This document shows positions 33,932 to 45,962 of a stretch of 64,000 nucleotides of DNA, one piece after another (position 1 is the stretch's first letter; each line of letters opens with the position of its first letter). Under the pieces are notes generated by a model. It had not been told where the DNA came from. It did not search any database and was given only the letters and a program-made list of their open reading frames with translations. The position numbers and the translations under genes were made by a program. The DNA is from Spirodela intermedia (lineage: Eukaryota; Streptophyta; Magnoliopsida; Alismatales; Araceae): the NCBI GenBank assembly GCA_902729315.2, contig LR746267.1:3232386-3296385 (forward strand), given 5' to 3'.

Positions 33932-35677
33932 TAACGTGACTTAGTCATTGTATAGTAAATCACGTAAATTTAAAATTTATAAAACTAGAAAATACTAATT
34001 TTTAGATATTTAGAAGTATTTTTGAACAAATATATCAATTATAATTCAATAAAACTTTCAAAAATAGTGGTAATTTTTCAGGTCAATCCAAGGATGTAAT
34101 ATAATATCAAGTAATTTTCCAAAATTTTTCTCAGAGAATATAATTTTTTTATGAATTTTATGTTACTAAATAAAAATAAAATATATTTAAAATTCATGAA
34201 AGTAGAAAATAATGGTGTAGACGTCAAGATGACATTAGCACACAATGAATGGAAATTAGGCAAAAATAGAGTTCTACTGAAGATTCTTATGTAAGTAATT
34301 ATAGATGATTTAATTGATCAAATTAAGATTTGTAAAAGCGGGAAGAATTATAATTGAATGAAGTAAAGTTTGGTAAATTTAAATCACACAAATTATCACT
34401 AAATAAAGCGTAAATTAAGTTGAAAGTAAGAAAAAGAGGGTTTTAGCATCGCGGCAGTGATGCATCGGCAATGCACCAAAATCTTGAGCATTTGAGAGGA
34501 TCGTTGTGTTGTGTTCATGACCTTGAATGCTCTCCTAGGATAAGGGCGATGTGGCCCATCTTTAGATCTCTTTGCAAAGTCTAGAGATTAATAAAATGGG
34601 TCGTCAAATCGTCTCTGGTGGCTATCACTTGATAGAGCAGAAAAACGATGACTTTGCAGCTTTCCAGCAGCTGTCACCTAACAAAGAGGAGTTGGATGGA
34701 GGTAGAGCGCATGTTAGGGAGCTTTATTCTCAAGTTCGCACAGTAAGAGAAGGCTCTTTATCGTATTCAGTACACTATCAGGAGGTGGCAACTCGTCTCT
34801 CGACAGATCATTCTCTTCTCAACGATAGCTTGTTTGTTTGTCGATCAATCAGAGATGATTTACTCGATGGATTCGTGATCCTTTTATCACGAATCATTCA
34901 GTAATTTTAGTAACAATGTTCCACGAATCACGTTGACAAGTTTTTCACTGATGATCCAATGATTATGACGACTTAATCTTTCATCAATGATATGTTCAAA
35001 AGTCGTAATAATTAGATAAAAATATGAGTTTTGGCTCTAGAAGGATTCGAACCCACTCCGGTTGTCTGCTTGTATGAGAGAGACTAAAATGAGTACTCTA
35101 ATGCCCTTATCAAGTGATGTCATCATGGTATATCTCTGTTATGAGGAGGGGGTAATTTAAGGATTAAAATTTTTGAAGCCTTTCGGGGAAAAGTGTGATG
35201 TGGGTTTAGTCCCACATCACTTGTGCGTCGAAGTTTTGGGCGAATATATAATAATATCACATTTACAAGTAATGAGTTTTTTTCTCCCCCATATACGACC
35301 ACTCTTTGCCTCACAACTGACTAGCTACCAGTGATGTAGAAGGGGAGTGGTGCACACATGTCCCCATCGGTCCTAGCCGCTCAAGCCCTTGCTCGTGGCT
35401 GCCCTCGACTGCGCTTCCGACCCGCTTGTGGGCCTAACTGGCCAGCAGGTCTTCCTCATTTTACTATATATATATATTTTTTTCTTCATTTATCTCAGAA
35501 ATAAGACTATAAAATTATATAAATTCGTAGAAAATAATATAATTACCTAAAAAATTATGTTAATCAACTGAAAACTACTTTTCACACTTTAACACAAATA
35601 TAAGTCTATTTATCATGAGTTAAGGCTAAAACTATATTATTTACTAATTATTAACTCATGATAATGAAGACTTATCA
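33932..35677 (-). repeat. 5' LTR of element D (1746 bp, long subtype)
   Basis: The plus strand runs from TAACGTGACTTAGTC to GAAGACTTATCA. It is about 110 bp longer than the B LTRs because of an extra segment at about 35070-35185 (CCCTTATCAAGTGATG region), also present at about 41590-41715 and 54900-55020. USE/TATA is at 35209-35250. Confidence 0.88.
35209..35250 (+). promoter_or_regulatory. snRNA-type USE plus TATA module in LTR of D
   Basis: GTCCCACATCA (35209-35219), a 25 bp gap, then TATATA (35245-35250). Confidence 0.5.
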
Positions 35678-36191
35678 TAGGGCTTCATACGGTGTGTCAG
35701 ATTTACTAGTTGTTGTCATTAGATCTTGGAGCTACTTTTTCACATGACGGTGGTAATGATGTGGCTTCATGCAGTGCATTGGATTTGACCACTACTTTTA
35801 CACTACCATTAGATCTGAAAGATATAACAAGATACATTAATAAATTTATGCAAATGTTATCATATATAATAATGACGGCCTCTTATTATATTTTTTTTAA
35901 TGCTGAAAATTTTCAAAAAAAATACGTAAAATACATTTCAAGTAATCATAAAAATTGAGCATAATAATATTTTATTTTAAAAAATAAATGAGAATTAAGT
36001 CTCAAGATATGAAATAAATTTTCATCAATTTTCTTTTTATTCATAAAATATCAATTTAAATTAAGATTTAGAGAGGTTCATTTTAATAACAAATAAAATA
36101 GTTAACATGATAACTTGTGAAATATTTCTCAAATATACATTATTCTCCCTAATTTGATAATAGATTAGCATATAAGTTTCACAAGTTATTA
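35678..36191 (-). repeat. LTR fragment of gypsy family 2, reverse
   Basis: This is the reverse complement of the start of the LTR at 43416. The terminal hairpin is kept: TGATAACTTGTGAAA (36108-36122) and TTTCACAAGTTATTA (36177-36191). The left end is cut by the LTR of D. The right end abuts a copia fragment. Confidence 0.85.
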
Positions 36192-37524
36192 ATAATGCAC
36201 ATCAATATACTTTGATCGGACATGATAGACCTAATTCTTTGTCAACCAAATAATACTCTAACTATCACAATTTAGAGGAATTTCACCTTATCAAATGTCA
36301 AGTTAGATTAACAATTCCTTCAACCACAAGACCTCTTGAGATACTTTAGTAGTTTCTATGTACTCTGTCTCAATCATAGATAATACGACAATAGTTTGAA
36401 GCATAAACTTCCAACTCACAAGTCTACTAGGTGAAAATATATTATGTCATAAATCTTCAATAATCTAAATCTTCGATAAAATTTATATCAACAGAGTCAA
36501 CAATAGAAAGACAACTTTGTGAGTCAAAATGAATTCTAAAATCTAAAGAACCTTTTAAGTATCAACGAATCTAGTTCACTATGCTCTAATGCTCATTTCT
36601 TAACTTGCTCATAAACTTGCAAATAAGCTTAATCACATGAGCAATATCTAGTCTTATATAGACCATAACAAACATGAAAGAGGTAACTACACTAACATAA
36701 AAAAATTGCTTCACCTTAACAATATCTTTCTCAAATGTTGGAACTAGATAGTAGATAATCTAAAATAATTAACTAGAAAAGTGTTCATTATTTAGCATTA
36801 TTCATACCAAATAAATCCACCACCTTTGAGAGAACTTCTCTAAGTTAACCATAACTGATTTAATTCTTGGTCTCTATAAATCTCTAAGGATGTTCTTTGT
36901 CACACCAAGATTATTCATGTCAAATTCTCTATTCAATAGTGTCTTTAATCTACTAATATTATGTGAATTTCTTTGAAGTAATGAGCATATCATTAATATA
37001 GAGCATCAAAGTAATTAGAAAATTATCACCACAACTCCTCATTAAATGCAACAATCAAAATCACACATTGTACAGTCAATCTTTATCATATAAGAGTCAA
37101 ACTTCTTGTACTACTACCTTAATACTTGCTTCAACCCTTAAAAAGACGTTTTTAGTTGACAGGTAAAATGTTGTACACTTGCACAATGAAACCCTTTGGC
37201 TATTGTATGTAAATAGTTTTTAACAAATCTTTATGAAGAAACATTATCTTCACATTTAGCTATTCAAGCTCTATATCTTTATGTGCAATAATAACTAACA
37301 CCAAGTGAATAGCTATGTGCTTCACAACAAGTAAAAAGATCTCTATATAACCAATTCCTTACTTTTGGGTAAAACCTTTTGTTACAAGCCTTATTTTGTA
37401 CTATAATTGATCATCATTAATCATTGATGACTTCATATTACACACTTATTTGTACCCAATAGCCTGTTTCCTTATAAGAAGATTCACTAATTCTCAAGTG
37501 TGGTTCTTGTCTAAAGATGCACAC

Positions 37525-39151
37525 TTATAAGTCTTCATTATCATGAGTTAATAATTAGTAAATAATATATTTTTAGCTTTAACTCATGATAAATAGATTT
37601 ATATTTGTGTTAAAGTGTGAAAAGTGGTTTTCAATTGATTAACGTGAATTTTTGGGTAATTATGTAATTTTATATGAATTTATATGATTTTTACAATCTT
37701 ACTTTTGAGATAAATGAAGAAAAAGAAATTAAAATAAAAATATAACAAAATGGGGGGACCTACTGGCCAGCTGGGACCGCAAGCAAGTCGGAAGCGCAAT
37801 CGGGGAGTAGCCGCGAGTAGGGGCTCAAGTGGCTTGGATTGATAGGGGCACGTGTGCATCACTCTCCTTCCACGTCACTAGTGGCCAGCCGGCTGTGAGG
37901 CAAGGAGTGGTCATACACGCGCAAGAAAGGGACTTGCTTTGAAATGTAGCATTACTATATATTCGTCTGAAAATTTAGTGCACAAGCGATGTGGGACTAA
38001 ACTCGCTCACCTTCCCTAGAAAGGGTGGGCAACTAGCACGGGTTTGAATCCTCCTAGAGCCAAAACTCATATTTTTTATTTGATTATTGTGACTTTCTTA
38101 CAGATCACCGATGAAGGATTAAGCAATCAGAATCACTAGATCATCGGTGAAAATGTTGTCAACGCGATTTGCGGAGCATTGTTACTAAAATTATTGAACG
38201 ATTTGCGATAAAAGGATCGTGAATCTATCGAGTAAAGCATCTCCGATTGATCGATAAACAAGCTGTCATCAAGAAGAGGATAATCTGCCGAGAGACGAGT
38301 CGTCACCTCTTGAGAGTGTACCAGATATGATGAAGAGCCTCCTCTTGCTGCACGGACCTGAGGATGAAACTCCTTGACACGTAGCCCACCTCCATCCAGC
38401 TCTTCTCTGTCAGGTGACAGCCACTAGAGAGCCACAAAGTTGCTATTTTTCCACTTTACCGGGTGACAGTCACCAAAAATGATTCAATAACCTATTTTAT
38501 TAATCTCTAGACTTTGCAAGGAGGTCTAGAGATTGCCTACGTCATCCTTATCCAAGGAGAGCTTTCGACGCTGTGGATACTACACGACGATCCTCTTGAA
38601 TGCTCAATATTTTGGTGCATCGCCGACGCATCGCCACCATGACACCAAAACTCTGTTTTCCTACTTTCAACTTACTTTCCACTTCATTTAGTGATAATTT
38701 GTGTGATTTAAATTTATCAAGATATACTTCATTCAATTACGATTCTTCCGGCTTTTATAGATCTTAATTTGATCAATTAAATCCTCTATAATCGCCTACA
38801 TAAGAATCACTAGGTGGAACTCTATTTTTGCTTGATTCACATTCGTCGGGCACTGACATCATCCTAACGTCCACATTCTCTTTTTCATGAATTTTAAATA
38901 TATTTCATTTTCATTTTCTAGTATAAAATTCATAGAAAATGGTATTCTTTGAAAATAATTCTGAATAATTACCAGATATTATATTACATCCCTGTGATCG
39001 ACCTGGAAAATTACAGCTTTTTTTGAAAGTTTTATTAAATTATAATTAATATATTTTTTCAAAAATAATTCTAAATATCTAAAAATTTATATTTTTAGTT
39101 GTATAAATTTTAAATTTGCGTGATTTACTATATAATGACTAAGTCACGTCA
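37525..39151 (+). mobile_element. Solo LTR, family 1 (1627 bp), in copia fragment
   Basis: It starts TTATAAGTCTTC (first G mutated) and ends AAGTCACGTCA. It is flanked by CACAC (37520-37524) and CACGC (39152-39156), a target duplication with one transition. Copia sequence continues across it. The antisense USE/TATA module is at 37955-37997. Confidence 0.9.
37955..37997 (-). promoter_or_regulatory. snRNA-type USE plus TATA module, antisense in solo LTR
   Basis: The minus strand reads GTCCCACATCG (37997-37987), a 25 bp gap, then TATATAG (37961-37955). Confidence 0.55.
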
Positions 39152-39558
39152 CACGCTCTTCAGACATTTTCTATAGTCATTTCTTCTTTTCAGGACAACT
39201 AATTGACTCCTAAAAAAATGTGAGATCATCATCTCTTGTAAATAATATAAAGACAGCATAATTATCAAGATGAGTAAGGGGCCTTCACACCTACTCCATC
39301 TAGTAGTAATACAATACAAAATATTTCATGATTGTATAATGTGTTCTTTACTCATAATAAGATTAAGAAGACTCTACAAAATCTCCACCTCCAATCTTAT
39401 TCTATCTTCAACACAAGTATCATCAGATTTTTAAACCTTATGTTCTGTAGAGAATGACTTCAACATGTGATCTTGATGAAAGACTACATCTCTGTTGAAA
39501 ATAATCTTCTTCACCTCTAAATCTCAAAGTCAATATTCTTTCACACCAATATTATATT

Positions 39559-40360
39559 ATGAGAAAATATATATTTTTGATTTTAGATCTAGTTTCGATT
39601 TTTCAACAAGAATATATTCTTGTTGCAATGGATTATGTTTCTAAATGGATTGAAGTTATACCTACACGTACATGTGATAATAAAGTTGTCATAAAATTTC
39701 TTAAGTCTCATATTTTCTCTTGTTTTGGCTGTCCACGTGCTATTACTAGTGAGAATGGTTCTCATTTTATTAACTCACAATTTAAAGCTTTATTGAAGAA
39801 ATATGGAGTTACTCACAAGATTTCTGCATCATATCATCCTCAGTCAAATGGGTCGGTGGAAGTATCCAATAGAGAGATCAAGCAAATACTTCAAAAGGTA
39901 ATTCAAGTTGATAGAAAAGATTGGTCATTGATGTTTGATGAGGCTTTATGGGCTTATAGAACAACATATAAAACTCCTATTGACATGTCACCATTTAGAT
40001 TAGTGTTTGGAAAATCATGTCATTTACCCATGAAATTAGAACATATAGCTTATTGGGCAATCAAACAATTAAATACTAATTTGCAAGAGGCTAGATATCA
40101 TAGATCTCTTCAATTATCTGAATTAGAAGAGCTTAGGAATGAGGCTTATGAAAATTCTCATATTTATAAATCTTGCATGGAAGCTTATAATGATAAATAT
40201 ATTACAAGAAAATCATTTCAAGTTGGTCGAAAGGTATGGCCTTTCAGTTCAAGATTACATTTATTTCTTGGAAAATTAAAATCAAGATGGGATGGCCCCT
40301 ATATTGTTGTTAATGTTGCAAATAATGGAGTTGTGAAAATTAGTGACCCAAGAGATGGAC
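39559..40360 (+). CDS. Gypsy family 2 integrase (partial, open frame)
   Basis: About 267 integrase codons stay open. Starting mid-domain, they show EYILVAMDYVSKWIEVIPTR (the first catalytic Asp would lie in the lost segment just upstream or at MDY), CPRAITSENGSHFINSQF (the usual SD is SE here), SNGSVEVSNREIKQIL (Glu), WAYRTTYKTPIDMSPFRLVF, CHLPMKLEHIAYWAIK and FQVGRKVWPFSSRLHLF, then GPYIVV. The C-terminus is cut by an LTR at 40361. The start is not a natural one, because the frame begins at the copia junction. Replacement of the second catalytic Asp suggests it is inactive despite the long open frame. Confidence 0.85.
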
Positions 40361-41101
40361 TAACGTGACTTAGTCATTGTATAGTAAATCACATAAATTT
40401 TAAATTTATAAAACTAGAAAATACTAATTTTCAGATATTTAGAAGTATTTCTAAATAAATATATTAATTATAATTCAATAAAAGTTTCAAAAATTATAAT
40501 TCAATCATAGGGATGTAATATAATATTAGATAATATTTCAGAATTTTTCTCAAAGGATATGAATCTTTATAAATTTATACTAAGAAAAAAATATATATAT
40601 TTCAAATTCATGAAAAAAAAGAAATAAGGGTGCGTCAAAATGACATCATCACTCGACAAACGTGAATCGGGCAGAAATAAAGTTTTACCTAGTGATTCTT
40701 ACGTAAGTTATTACAAATGATTTAATCGGTCAAATTAAAATATGTAAAAGTCAAAAGAATTGTAATTAAATGAAGAATAGTTTAGAAAATTTAAATCACA
40801 AAATTTATCTCTAAGTGAAGTAAAAATTAAGTTAAAAATAGGAAAGACAGAGTTCCAACATCACGATGGTGATGCATCGATGATGCACAGGAATCCTAAG
40901 CATTCAAGAGGATTGTCATATAATGTCCACAATCTCAAAGGCTCTCTTTGGACAAAGACAATATGGACAATCTCTAGATCTTCTTACAAAGTCTAAAGAG
41001 CTATGAAATAGGTCATCGAATCGTCTCTAGTGGTTGTCAACTGATAGAGTAGAAAAATAGTGACTTTACGGCTCTCTGATAGCTATCACCTAATGAAAAG
41101 T
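40361..41101 (-). repeat. Reverse family-1 LTR fragment in family 2 element
   Basis: The plus strand starts TAACGTGACTTAGTC (consensus TGACGTG) and follows the reverse LTR to the 'CACCTAATG' region, where it is replaced at 41102 by a forward LTR start. It is about 740 bp of a 1.63 kb unit. Confidence 0.85.
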
Positions 41102-42762
41102 TGATAAGTTTTCATTATCATGAGTTAATAATTAGTAAATAATATAGTTTTAACTTTAAATCATGATAAATAGACTTATATTTATGTTAAATTATAAAAA
41201 GTAGTTTTCAATTGATTAACATGAATTTTTGGCTAATTATTTGATTTTTTACAAATTTATATAATTTTTATAGTCATATTTTTGAGATAAATGAAGAAAA
41301 AGAAATTAAAATAAAAATATAGCAAACGGGGGGGACTTGTCGGCCAATAGGGCCCGCAAATAGGTTGGAAGCATAGTCGGAGGGAGTTGTGAGTAGAAGC
41401 TTGAGCAGCTAGGACTGATGGGGACACGTGTGTGCCACTCCCCTTTCATGTTACCCGTGGCCAATCAGTTGTGAGGCAAAGAGTGGTCATACACGCGAGA
41501 GAACGAGACTCATTATTTACAAATATGATATTATTATATATTCACCCAAAACTTTGGCACACAAGTGATGTACGACTAAATCCACATCACATCTTCCTCT
41601 AAAAGGCTTTGAAGATTTTAATACCTAAACTATCCCTTCGTTATATTAGAGATATACAATGATGACGTCACTTGATAAGGGCATTACAATACTTATTTCA
41701 ATCTCTCTCATATAGGTGGGCAATTAGTGTGGGTTCAAATCCTCCTAAAGCCAAAAGTCGTATTTTTATTTGGTTATCGTGACTTTTCTACAGATCACTA
41801 GTGAAGGATTAAGCCACCAAAATCACTAGATCATCGACAAAAATCTCGTCAACAAGATTTATGGAGTAATGTTATTAAAATTGTTGAACGATCCACCAGA
41901 AGATGAGTCTCCACCTCTTGAGAGCGTATCGGATGCGATGAAGAGTCTTCTCTTGTTGCACGAACCTGAAGATGAAGCTCCCTAACACACGCCCCACCTC
42001 CATTTAACTCTTCTCTGTTAGGTGATAGCTGTCGAAGAGCCACAAAGTCACCATTTTTTTATTTTACCAGGTGATAGCCGTCAAAGATGATTTGATGACC
42101 TATTTCATTGATCTCTAGACTTTACAAAGAGATCTAGAGATTGTCTATGTTATCCTGTCCAAAGAAAACCTTCGAGACTACAGACACTACATGATGATCC
42201 TCTCAAATGCTCAAGATTCTGATGCATCACCAACGCATTGCCGCCATGATGTTAGAACTCTGTTTTCCTACTTTCAACTTATTTTCACTTCATTTAGTGA
42301 TACTTTGTGTGATTTAAATTTACTAAGTTATACTTTATTCAACTATAATTCTTTCGGCTTTTATAGATCTTAGTTTGATCAATTAAATCATTTGTAATCA
42401 CTTACATAAGAATCATTAGGCAGAACTCTATTTCTATTGGATCTGTGTTCGTCAAGTGCTAACATCATCTTGATATCCACACCCTTATTTTCCTTTTTCA
42501 TAAATTTTAAATATATTTTATTTTTATTTCTTAATATAAAATTCATAAAAAGTCATATTCTGTGAGAAAAATTCTAAAAGAATACCTAATATTATATTAC
42601 ATCCCTATGATCGACTTGGAAAATTATCTCTATTTTTGGAAGTTTTATTGAATTATATTGATATATTTTTTAAAAATATTTCTAAATATCCAAAAATTGA
42701 TATTTTCTAGTTTTATAAATTTAAATTTGTGTGATTTATGATATAATGATGAAGTCACGTCA
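41102..42762 (+). repeat. Forward family-1 LTR, long subtype (1661 bp)
   Basis: TGATAAGTTTTCATT to AAGTCACGTCA. Flanks are AAAGT and ATCTA, so no target duplication. It carries the extra segment at about 41590-41715. The USE reads with changes (GTACGAC region at about 41570). Confidence 0.85.
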
Positions 42763-42966
42763 ATCTAAAATTCATAAAAAATTATATTTTTTAAAAATAA
42801 TTCTAAAAAAGTTTTTAATATTATATTACATCCTTATGATCGACCTAGAAAATTCTCACTAGTTTTGGAACTTTTATTGAATTATAATTGATATATTTGT
42901 TGAGAAATACTTGTAAATACTCAAAAATTAAGATTTTCTAGTTTTATAAATTTAAATTTATGTTAT
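42763..42966 (+). repeat. Extra 3'-end fragment of family-1 LTR
   Basis: About 200 bp repeats the last part of the forward LTR directly after a complete LTR (TTACATCC, GATATATTTGTTGAG, TTTTATAAATTT). It lacks the final AAGTCACGTCA. It is possibly the remnant of a target LTR or a rearrangement product. Confidence 0.75.
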
Positions 42967-43415
42967 TTTAAATTAATCTGAATTATTTACTGTTTTTTTA
43001 AAATTACTTTTCATGTGCCTTAGCCATTTTATATATAGCCATTTTTATACAAGATTTGACACAATTGCTATCCCATGCATATCATTTATAGTGTAAGGTA
43101 TCTATCAATGCTATTTCTTGATGAGGTGAATTCTTTTCCTTATTTATGTAGTACAATTATTATTATATGTAGAGTACTAAGAAACATGCTTAAAACTATG
43201 AAAATGTTTGAAGTATATACCTCAGGAAATATTTTTATACCAAAGGTAGTTTTACTACCTATGCTTGGCATAGATCATATAATCATTTGAGAAGGTTATC
43301 TCATATTAGCTCTGATATATAATTGATCCATGATTACTTGATGATGTTTCTTAATTTTTACATATATGTTTTATTTTCATTGCTTAGGGACTAGCAATGA
43401 TTCAAGTTGGGGATG
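42967..43415 (+). other. 3' non-coding end and polypurine tract of family 2 element
   Basis: No supported gene. It ends with a hairpin, CATTGCTT-AGGGAC-TAGCAATG (about 43379-43400), then CAAGTTGGGGATG, directly against the LTR. This is the same hairpin as family 1. Confidence 0.8.
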
Positions 43416-44975
43416 TGATAACTTGTGAAAACTATATGTTAATCTATTATCAAATCAGGGAGAAGAATGCATATTTCAGAAATATTTCACAAGTTCTCAT
43501 GTTAATTATTTTTTTTGTTATTTAAATGAACCTCTCTAAATCTTAATTTAAATTGGTATTTTATGAATAAAAAGAAAATTGATGAGAATTTATTTCATAT
43601 CTTGAGGGTTAATTTTCATTTATTTTATTTTTAAAAAATTTATTGTGTTAAATTCTGATAATTAATTGAAATATAGTTTATGCATTTTTTGGAAAATTTT
43701 AGGCATTAAAATAAATATAATCAGAGGTCATCATTAGTATATATGATAACACACATAAATCTACTAAATATATCTTGTTATTCTTTTTAGATGTGACGTT
43801 AGCGTGATAGTAGTGGTCAGATTTGACGCATCACATGAAGCCACATCACTACTGCCGTCATACGAAAAAGTAGCTCCAAGATCCAGTAGTGACCGCTAGC
43901 AGATCCGACAATCTAGAAGATGCCATGTTGTAGCCATAAATGCACGAAAAGTAGCCGTTAAATCCAATGGTGGCTATCATGGCATCCGGTGCACATGGAT
44001 CCCGATAAAGCCTATGCTCTTGCCAATGGAGTATAACGACAATTATTGGGCCCCGTCACCCCTCTTCATTGCAAAATGACGGTGCAAGGATCCAATGTTC
44101 TTCATCGAACCACGAGTTAGAGGATATCTTTACAAATATCAATTATCATCTGGTAAAATAGATGATATCGATTATTCTCTCACACGTGTGGAAGGGTATA
44201 TGTTCAAATATCAATTATCATCTGGTAAAACAGATAATATTGATTATCACTGCACGAGAAAATGGAAAAATGCCAGAAAAATCAGAGAAAAATCGACAAA
44301 ATATAACAGAAAATAGGAAGTCAAAACAGAAAACGTGATTTGCGGATCTGGGGTACAAAAAGGAGGAAGAGGGGAGAGAAAGGAGGCTATTTTCATAGTT
44401 GTGCTTGGGTTGTTCTAGAGAGAAAATATTGTTCTTCTTTCTCATGTGAAAATAGGAATCTCAGTGCATTATTGATTTTGATTATTCTTCTCTGGCTTTT
44501 TCACCTTGAACTAGATGCAAGACTTAGAAGCGCTACCCATAGGTTGACATCAAGTCATGCATTCTAAGAGTTGTAAGTTTGATTTTTAATAGAGGTTTCA
44601 TTATTTTCTTCTTTGATCTGTGAAATAATTTTATTTTTTTAGGTTTAATTATTTCTTTACTTATTTTTGTTCTATTTTTATCATTCCAAAGCATATTTAG
44701 TTTGCTCATTTAAATTCATTTAATTTTTAAATTCGTACTTACATTTATTTACCATTTTATTTCCTTTATTACTTTGAATATTAATTTAAATCTTCTAATC
44801 AATTTCATAATTCATTACATTAGAGAATAAAAAGATTTTTAAAAAGCCTTCCCTGAGGAGATGACCTAGCTCACCACTATATCTATTTAAATTTTTATTT
44901 TTTTTGGGTGAATCTAGTTCTATAAATTATTAAAATTGATTGATGATTCTAATAACAACTTAGAATCACATCAGA
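43416..44975 (+). repeat. 3' LTR of gypsy family 2
   Basis: It starts TGATAACTTGTGAAA. Hairpin arms are 43416-43430 and 43485-43499 (14 of 15 pair). It holds a 72 bp tandem duplication at about 44119-44262 (ATCAATTATCATCTGGTAAA twice). The right end is not fixed, because no second complete copy is present. Confidence 0.7.
44119..44262 (+). repeat. Two-copy 72 bp tandem repeat in family 2 LTR
   Basis: AAATATCAATTATCATCTGG occurs at about 44134 and again at about 44206. The flanking bases are also similar, so the unit is about 72 bp. It keeps a short open frame, but no gene is inferred. Confidence 0.8.
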
Positions 44976-45193
44976 AGTCAGTCTCTTCACGTGTATTCCA
45001 GTTAAGTGGGAAAAGTCCAACTCGGTTTGTGGGCGCATCTATGCTCAGGACCGCAAGAATGGACTCAAACTACCAAGATATTCATTATGGTGTCGATCGT
45101 AGTCAACATCAGCGTCGCAAGCAACTTAAATTAATCCAAGTCAAACGTAAGCAAAATATCTAGCAATTAAGCAAAAGGCTTCTCTATCGTCTC
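44976..45193. other. Gap between gypsy LTR and terpene synthase
   Basis: About 220 bp with no gene supported. It includes the probable 3' untranslated and polyadenylation region of the terpene synthase, which runs leftward from 45194. The 75-codon open stretch spanning 44936-45163 has no recognisable domain. Confidence 0.5.
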
Positions 45194-45904
45194 CTACTTG
45201 ACGGGCTTCAAGAACAATGCCTTTACTATGTCCTCCACGCTTGGGGCCTTGGGGTCGTCGCCGTATCGGTAAAAGCACTGAGACAATCGCGCGAGGTTGA
45301 AACAGCCGTTAACGACGGTGAAGGGCAAGGGCGACGCAGCCAACGCATCCCCGTTGAGATCCTTCCAGGCGGTGCTTATCAGCCCTCTGATGTGCCTGCG
45401 GGCATCCTCGTCGTCCGCGAGACCTCTTTCTTGCATGTAGCACTCTATGCTTGAAGCCACGTCGCCTCTTTGTTGTTCCGCCTGCAGCACGTCGACGTGG
45501 AGAGTCAAGGTTCTGATAGCCGAATAATCAAACCTCGAACCAGTTGAGACTGCTCGGTTATATTTGATAATAATCTTACATAGGACTTCTCTTTATTGAG
45601 GCGGAATTGGCGGGAAATATACCTTGGCTGTTCCTAGGTCGTTCCAGAGCCGGAGGATCCTGCCGCTGTGAGAGAACAGGCCGTCGCGACTGCAGACTAG
45701 ACGTAAGCTCTCCTCCGAGACGGGGCACCCAAGGAGGAGGAAGGACTGCAAGAAAACCACGTAAGTCCCCGCCGAGGTGATACCGTTTCTCAGATACTCT
45801 TCTACGCTCGGGACGATCCCTCCGTTGTACCACTTCGCCTCAAGAAGGAGTGCCTCACACATGTCCACCAACTGTACCACGATTGTGCGAGGAAATGTCA
45901 GAAT

Positions 45905-45962
<58 letters not shown>

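Larger units (their letters stand above)
31218..35677 (-). mobile_element. Gypsy element D (family 1), reverse, 5' half only
   Basis: From right to left it holds the 5' LTR (33932-35677), primer site (33909-33926), gag (about 32700-33720), protease (about 31700-32070), the acidic linker and the first bases of RT. RT onward is missing. Near 31262 a deletion joins the linker (AIDWKM-like codons) to NPNMI-type sequence just before RT. It overlaps element A by about 45 bp at the RT boundary, so the two are not simple halves of one element. Confidence 0.85.
36192..39545 (-). mobile_element. Decayed copia fragment (RNase H, RT) with solo LTR inside
   Basis: 36192-37524 and 39157-39545 match copia copy 1 (about 4060-5800) in the same reverse orientation, in the order RNase H, RT, then the region towards integrase. 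The match is much weaker than that between copies 1 and 2, with many indels and no open frame, so it is an older insertion. It lacks LTRs. It ends at 39545 against gypsy family 2 integrase. Confidence 0.85.
39546..44975 (+). mobile_element. Ty3/gypsy element, family 2, partial
   Basis: A forward element represented by integrase (39559-40360), a 3' non-coding end (about 42967-43415), polypurine tract and 3' LTR (43416 to about 44975). It is interrupted at 40361-42966 by family-1 LTRs. Gag to RNase H and the 5' LTR are missing. The LTR right boundary is uncertain. Confidence 0.8.

Noticed and set aside
7369-35677. A and D as two halves of one reverse element split by B and C
   Set aside because: They overlap by about 45 bp at the RT boundary, flanks do not give a matching target duplication, and D has its own deletion at the overlap.
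43075-43290. 71-codon frame in the family 2 3' region as an env-like gene
   Set aside because: Short, no signal peptide or transmembrane pattern convincing enough, and no second copy to compare.
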